From Acidobacteriota bacterium (GTDB taxonomy: Bacteria; Acidobacteriota; Terriglobia; Acidiferrales; UBA7541), in assembly GCA_003224085.1 (NCBI GenBank), contig QHYK01000114.1, positions 1 to 39,296 of the forward strand: a stretch of 39,296 nucleotides of DNA. The letters run 5' to 3'. Position numbers and translations under genes: made by a program. Positions 35,524-39,296 of this stretch are shown one piece after another; position 1 is the first letter of the stretch, and each line of letters opens with the position of its first letter. Under the pieces are notes generated by a model. It saw nothing but the letters and a program-made list of their open reading frames with translations. It was not told the origin of the DNA and made no database searches.

Positions 35524-37311
35524 TCACGGCACGATGGGCACGATCAGCGCCGAGGGATGCGCCTTGTCGTGATAAATCACGTTGGTGGCTTTAATCATCC
35601 GCGTTGCGCGCGCCTGCTCTTCGCCGGTGTTCAGGTTGCGGTCGAACCGCGGGTAATTGCTGCTGGAAACCTCCAGCCGCAACTTATGTCCCGCCAGAAA
35701 CACGTTGCTCGTGGCCCACAAATCCACGGTGATGTGATAGGTCTCTCCCGGGTTCGCCAGCTCCGGCCTTTCCTGTGAATTGCGGCAGCGCAGCCGCAGA
35801 ATTCCTTCCGTCAGGTTCTGTGCAAATCCGTCCGCCCCCACGTCCACCAGCTTCCCCGTGAAGTCCGTGTCCACCGCCGAGCTGCTCACATACAAGTCCA
35901 GCGAAACTGGCCCGGTCACCTCCGTGTCCTTCGCGAACGCCGCCGTGGTGTACACAAGAACGTCAGCACGCTCCTCGGCCGGCCGCTGGTCCTGCGGCCC
36001 GATTCCCGTCGGCAGCGCCTGGCAGCAAAGCGGCCCGCCAATCGTCGGCACCGCATCGCTCGGATCGTAAACATACTGGTCGGCTTTCTCCTCAACTGGC
36101 GCAGTGTTGTTGAGCGTACCATTCCCTCCCAAGCCATTCGCGCCTCCCGCTGAGTGCAAGTAATACCGCGTGCTCTTTGCGCGTGCCAGCGGCCAGTCGT
36201 CTTCTTCGCGCCATTCATTCTTCCCCATGACAAAAATCTTGACCGGCTTTTCCTTCTCAACGCCGTTGGCCTCTCCCCTCAGCAGCCAGTCGTACCACCG
36301 TAGCATCCTGGCGTCCCCATCCACCTCCAGCTTTTCTCCAAAGTCTACCGCGCCAATTTTTCTTCCGCCGCCCGCGTGTCCGCCGACGGTGACCTCCAAT
36401 CTTTGCCCGTTTCGCGCCGCTTCCGTGCCTGCCTCCTTTTTTAGCCGCACATAGTTCCGCAGCGTTCCTCCGAGAAAAATGTCGTACCACGCTCCAATTC
36501 CCAAAATGGGTACCTGGATATCCGCGTGGTGGTCTTCAATCGAAATCTGCTTCCAGTAATTGTCGTAGTTCGGATGCGCCAGCCAATCCGTGAAATACGT
36601 CGCGATGCCGTTCGACGAAGGACCCTCAAGCACCGGGTAGGAAAGCAGCGGCAGCACTTTGCTGCCTCCCAGCGCGTCCATGCCTTTTTCCGTGCGCCGC
36701 CGCATCGTGTCCAGCGCCAATCCTGTGGACCACGACTCGTTGAACCACTGCTCGAACGCGCCGCCCTGATAGGTCCACCCGTCGTGATAATTCGACGCCG
36801 TCACGGTTGGACAAATCCCGGCCAGGTGCGGTGGCTTCGCAATCGCCGCCAGATATTGCGTCGCTCCGACGTACGACCCGCCAAACATCCCGACTTTCCC
36901 ATTCGAATAAGGCAGCCCCGCCGCCCATTCCACGGTGTCGTAGCCGTCCTGCGATTCGCTTTTGAACGGATACCAATCTCCCTCCGACGTGAACCGCCCG
37001 CGCACGTCCTGCGCAATCACCACGTAGCCGCGCGCTGCCGCCTTCAGCCCGAAATTCATGATCCACTGCTTGTCGTAAGGCGTCCTCACCAGCAGCACCG
37101 GAAACTTTCCGTCCGCTTGCGGCCGGTAGATATCTGCGCGGAGCGTTACCCCATCGCGCATTTTCGCGGCAGCGCCACGCTCAACCGACACGGCATACTT
37201 TGCTGTGTCCGCGCGTCCTGACGGCGCAAACTGGGACGCAGCGGCCGTGAAAAAGAGAGCAGCCAATATTGTTTGCGCTGTCCTTCTTCTAACTTTTTCC
37301 CCTGTTCTCAT
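35524..37311 (-). CDS. Exported CocE/NonD-type (S15-like) hydrolase
   Basis: A 595-residue protein with a signal peptide (about 1-34, cleavage near GRA-DT), an alpha/beta hydrolase domain (about 45-370) and a C-terminal jelly-roll domain (about 385-595) like that of cocaine esterase and X-Pro dipeptidyl-peptidase (S15). The nucleophile is Ser146 in GMFGGSYVGATQ. RTPYDKQ (76-82) and VIAQDVRGRFTSEGDW (98-113) are family signatures. It hydrolyses esters, amides or X-Pro dipeptides; the exact activity is not decided by sequence. The start ATG at 37311 is preceded by a GGGGGACC purine run; an in-frame GTG/ATG 12 codons upstream is less likely. It converges with the ADOP gene, 39 bp apart. Confidence 0.9.
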   Translation of the reverse strand: MRTGEKVRRRTAQTILAALFFTAAASQFAPSGRADTAKYAVSVERGAAAKMRDGVTLRADIYRPQADGKFPVLLVRTPYDKQWIMNFGLKAAARGYVVIAQDVRGRFTSEGDWYPFKSESQDGYDTVEWAAGLPYSNGKVGMFGGSYVGATQYLAAIAKPPHLAGICPTVTASNYHDGWTYQGGAFEQWFNESWSTGLALDTMRRRTEKGMDALGGSKVLPLLSYPVLEGPSSNGIATYFTDWLAHPNYDNYWKQISIEDHHADIQVPILGIGAWYDIFLGGTLRNYVRLKKEAGTEAARNGQRLEVTVGGHAGGGRKIGAVDFGEKLEVDGDARMLRWYDWLLRGEANGVEKEKPVKIFVMGKNEWREEDDWPLARAKSTRYYLHSAGGANGLGGNGTLNNTAPVEEKADQYVYDPSDAVPTIGGPLCCQALPTGIGPQDQRPAEERADVLVYTTAAFAKDTEVTGPVSLDLYVSSSAVDTDFTGKLVDVGADGFAQNLTEGILRLRCRNSQERPELANPGETYHITVDLWATSNVFLAGHKLRLEVSSSNYPRFDRNLNTGEEQARATRMIKATNVIYHDKAHPSALIVPIVP

Positions 37312-37740
37312 GAGGTCCCCCTTCGCTGCCTGCACTCTACCGACCACGGCAAGTTGTGCAGCCTAGGTCTCATCGCTTGCGCTGTCAAGCCGCGCTATGG
37401 TCCGTTTCTGACAAATCCTTCCTCAGGCCAGCTCTTGTAGTGGCGCGGCGTTATCCAGAGCCCCGGGCGAAGCAATGCAAGTGCATCCGCATGGAGGTTT
37501 TCTAAATTTAACAAAGTTACCGAGTCGCGCCCGCTTGGCAGAAATGGCTCTGTTTCTGCATGTTCCACCATGACAATTTTTCCAGAAAAGTTTGAGGTGA
37601 TTCTTTCTGCCGCGCTTCGTCTTCCCAAACAGTCCCGGATCGAGGTTCAACCGCTCCTTGAGCAGCCTCCGGTTTGACGGTCACCTGGGGGATCTCCGAA
37701 GCGGTCTGTGGTGAGTTACAGGTCCGGGCAGGAGACCCAG
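37312..37740. other. Intergenic region with short ORF and inverted repeat
   Basis: No established gene. An A+T-richer patch (about 37499-37522) may hold a promoter. A 7-bp inverted repeat GCAGAAA/TTTCTGC with an 8-nt spacer (37538-37559) lies directly in front of a 35-codon plus-strand ORF at 37570 and could be an operator. Minus-strand open frames here have no recognisable content. Confidence 0.4.
37570..37677 (+). CDS. Possible small ORF, 35 residues
   Basis: ATG to TGA, encoding a peptide that starts MTIFPEKFEVILSAALRLP and continues with SRIEVQPLLEQ. The pattern LSAALRLPxxSRxEV resembles the start of small addiction-module (RelE/ParE partner) proteins of about 70 residues, but it ends early and no toxin gene follows; it may be a truncated remnant. 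No ribosome binding site is seen. The inverted repeat at 37538-37559 lies 10 bp upstream. Confidence 0.25.
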   Translation: MTIFPEKFEVILSAALRLPKQSRIEVQPLLEQPPV

Positions 37741-38637
37741 ATGCACACCGCCCGCAGGAGCGCTCAGGCCGTCGTTGCTATTCTCGCTTCAGGCGTTGTC
37801 AGTGTACCCACGTTTTCTCAGTCAACGCGCTTCCTGAATGCCGAAGTGCGTTCCGTTCACCGCCTCGCGCTTTCTTCTTCCGCTAACACTTGCTCGGGTA
37901 ATTCGGTGAATTCCTTGGATGCGGTCTCTGGCGATATCCCAGCGCCCGGCAGCTCACCTTCCTGTGTCCCGCCGTCGCTGGCGGACCGTTCTGCCCCCGT
38001 CACTCCCTGTGATCTTGCAGCTCAATCGATCCACCCCTGCTCGACTTCCAGCGACATCGTCCGCGACGACCTGAACACCACGGGGAAGCGCGGCCAAATC
38101 ATCCTGCGCGCGCGCGACAAAGTGCTCCAGATCCTGCAATCCGACAACGCCTGCTCTGCCTGGTACCGCACCAAAGATCCCGACCCCGCCGCCACTTTCC
38201 GAACGCTCACTTTCGCTCTTGACCGGGACGGCGACGTCTACGTCAGAAAGGGCCCGGAATCCCAGGGCATCTCCATCATCCGCAATCCCTACGTCGCCCG
38301 CGTCTTGCAGGGCGCAGGACCCCAGTCGACGGTCACCATCAACGTGAACGGCGCCTTCTTTTTCTCGATGGCCAGCGTAATCGATGATCGCTTTGAAGGC
38401 GGCCCCATCAGCTTTCGCGGTTCGCGGCCGATTCAGGTCGGGCCTTATCGTGGCGGCTCTTTCCACGCCCAAGTCCTTGCGCTTCTCCACGAATTCGGCC
38501 ACGTCATCGATCTTCTGCCTCAAGATCACGACGACTACGAAGGTAGGTCGCGGAAAAACACGCAGGACGTTCTGTACGTTTGCCGCGCCGCAGTGGAGTC
38601 CAAGGAAGCGCCTCGCACATTTCTGGCCTCCCGCTGA
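37741..38637 (+). CDS. Secreted protein with HEFGH metallopeptidase-like motif
   Basis: A 298-residue exported protein with signal peptide (about 1-27, cleavage near TFS-QS), a Cys/Ser/Pro-rich region (40-105, with several cysteines that could form disulfides), and a C-terminal domain with the HExxH-type motif HEFGHVIDLLPQD (250-262). The upstream region includes TFALDRDGDVYVRKGPESQG and ends before HAQVLALLHEFGH, an arrangement seen in small secreted zinc proteases. I see no obvious third zinc ligand in the short tail, so activity is not assured. AGGAG lies about 6 nt before the ATG at 37741. The family name is not known to me. Confidence 0.78.
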   Translation: MHTARRSAQAVVAILASGVVSVPTFSQSTRFLNAEVRSVHRLALSSSANTCSGNSVNSLDAVSGDIPAPGSSPSCVPPSLADRSAPVTPCDLAAQSIHPCSTSSDIVRDDLNTTGKRGQIILRARDKVLQILQSDNACSAWYRTKDPDPAATFRTLTFALDRDGDVYVRKGPESQGISIIRNPYVARVLQGAGPQSTVTINVNGAFFFSMASVIDDRFEGGPISFRGSRPIQVGPYRGGSFHAQVLALLHEFGHVIDLLPQDHDDYEGRSRKNTQDVLYVCRAAVESKEAPRTFLASR

Positions 38638-39026
38638 CCCCTTGGTAGCAAAGCATGGTGGCAAGAGATCCATTGGCGCGCCGTCGGTGCGCAACGGACC
38701 CAATGTGGTGGTCTCTGCACCGGCGTTCTCTGTGTTTAATTTTTTCCTAACTGTGAACTGTCGACTTCTTCGTCTGGGTATTCCGTTTAGCAAAAGGTAC
38801 GTACACGGCAATGAAACGCACTGGCGCCGCGCCTCACTATGCCGGCAGACCACAATTCATAGGACTTGTGGCCGTCACCCATACGCCCACGCGAGCGAGC
38901 CGTGCGTATTCGGCATAATCGGCTCAGTGATTTTCAGACCCGGCGACAACTACTAAAGGATTCCTAAACTTCTGCTAACCCTCCGGTGGGAAGATGAGTC
39001 TTACACTCTTGACCATCCGGAGTTTC
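38638..39026. other. Intergenic region before the amidohydrolase gene
   Basis: Contains the heptad array at 38742-38776 and otherwise nothing recognisable. A CATAAT hexamer at about 38916-38921 lacks a clear -35. An in-frame ATG at 38994 is a possible alternative start of the next gene. Confidence 0.45.
38742..38776. repeat. 7-bp-periodic array in the intergenic region
   Basis: In-phase units TTTTCCT (38742), AACTGTG, AACTGTC (38756), GACTTCT and TCGTCTG follow each other without gaps. The units AACTGTG and AACTGTC differ at one position; ACTGTC is the complement of GACAGT, the core of units in the array at 24899-24940. Confidence 0.55.
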
Positions 39027-39296
39027 ATGAAACCCAGACGCGCCCTCATTCTTGTCATTGGACTTTCTTCTGCAATCTCTGCCGTGTTGCTTGCGTGGGG
39101 GGGTGTTCGCGCGGCGCAGCAGGATCAGAAGAAGTATTCGCAAACGCCGACCATTGAGGAGTATCAGCCCAGGTCAACGCTGGTCACCAAAGAACACAAA
39201 ATCGAGCGCGCGAAGTTTCCGTTCATTGACATTCACAGCCATCACTGGAATCCCACGCCAGAGCAGGCCGACCAACTCGCGAAAGAAATGGACAGC
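39027..39296 (+). CDS. Exported amidohydrolase family protein (5' part)
   Basis: The first 90 residues of a gene that continues beyond the window. A signal peptide (about 1-31, cleavage near VRA-AQ) is followed by a short linker and the start of a TIM-barrel metal-dependent hydrolase, FPFIDIHSHHWNP, where the HxH motif gives the first two metal ligands of the amidohydrolase superfamily. GGAG precedes the ATG at 39027 by 4 nt; an in-frame ATG at 38994 would add 11 residues. The substrate cannot be assigned from this part. Confidence 0.83.
   Translation, partial: MKPRRALILVIGLSSAISAVLLAWGGVRAAQQDQKKYSQTPTIEEYQPRSTLVTKEHKIERAKFPFIDIHSHHWNPTPEQADQLAKEMDS

Overview
The window is a high-GC bacterial chromosome segment, most likely from an uncultured soil-type Acidobacteriota. 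Two gene families point that way. One is a secreted von Willebrand factor A protein of the acidobacterial VWFA-related type (13761-14858). The other is an orphan MacB/FtsX permease of the duplicated acidobacterial type, ADOP (33019-35484). DUF3857/transglutaminase proteins, many secreted peptidases and the gene style fit the same phylum. Genus and species cannot be told from the sequence alone.

Layout. The left edge (2-256) is the C-terminal end of a tyrosine recombinase, 14 bp from the 3' end of a tRNA-Pro(CGG) gene. This is the classic edge of an integrated island that continues outside the window. Next come serA and a GatB/YqeY gene (541-2844), two overlapping exported DUF3857/transglutaminase-like genes (2920-6895), an OPT oligopeptide transporter and a rhomboid protease (7285-10458). 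From 10548 to 24839 lie pyruvate kinase, a secreted M20 peptidase, the VWA protein, a three-gene minus-strand run (class V aminotransferase, gpmI, 2-hydroxyacid dehydrogenase), a flavin-binding NimA-like protein with a stand-alone tRNA-binding protein, an M28 peptidase, a frameshifted GNAT acetyltransferase and enolase. From 25060 to the end are a deoxynucleoside kinase, an exported hypothetical protein, a YncE-like beta-propeller, an S9 peptidase, a GT39-type glycosyltransferase, an ogt relic, the ADOP permease, a CocE/S15-type hydrolase, a secreted HEFGH protein and the start of an amidohydrolase.

How the genes fit together. gpmI, eno and pyk supply every step from 3-phosphoglycerate to pyruvate, and serA draws off 3-phosphoglycerate for serine. 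The exported M20, M28, S9 and S15-like hydrolases with the OPT transporter look like an extracellular peptide-scavenging kit (inference).

Most unusual signals. A family of degenerate intergenic arrays with a 7-bp period recurs at seven or more places, sometimes as two complementary arms, and I know of no description of it in this phylum. Enolase carries an in-frame Ser/Ala/Thr-rich insertion of about 22 residues. One of the two DUF3857 paralogues has lost its catalytic cysteine. Three decayed or frameshifted genes are visible: GNAT, ogt and a possible TonB-dependent receptor tail. I see no rRNA, CRISPR array, complete insertion sequence or replication origin.
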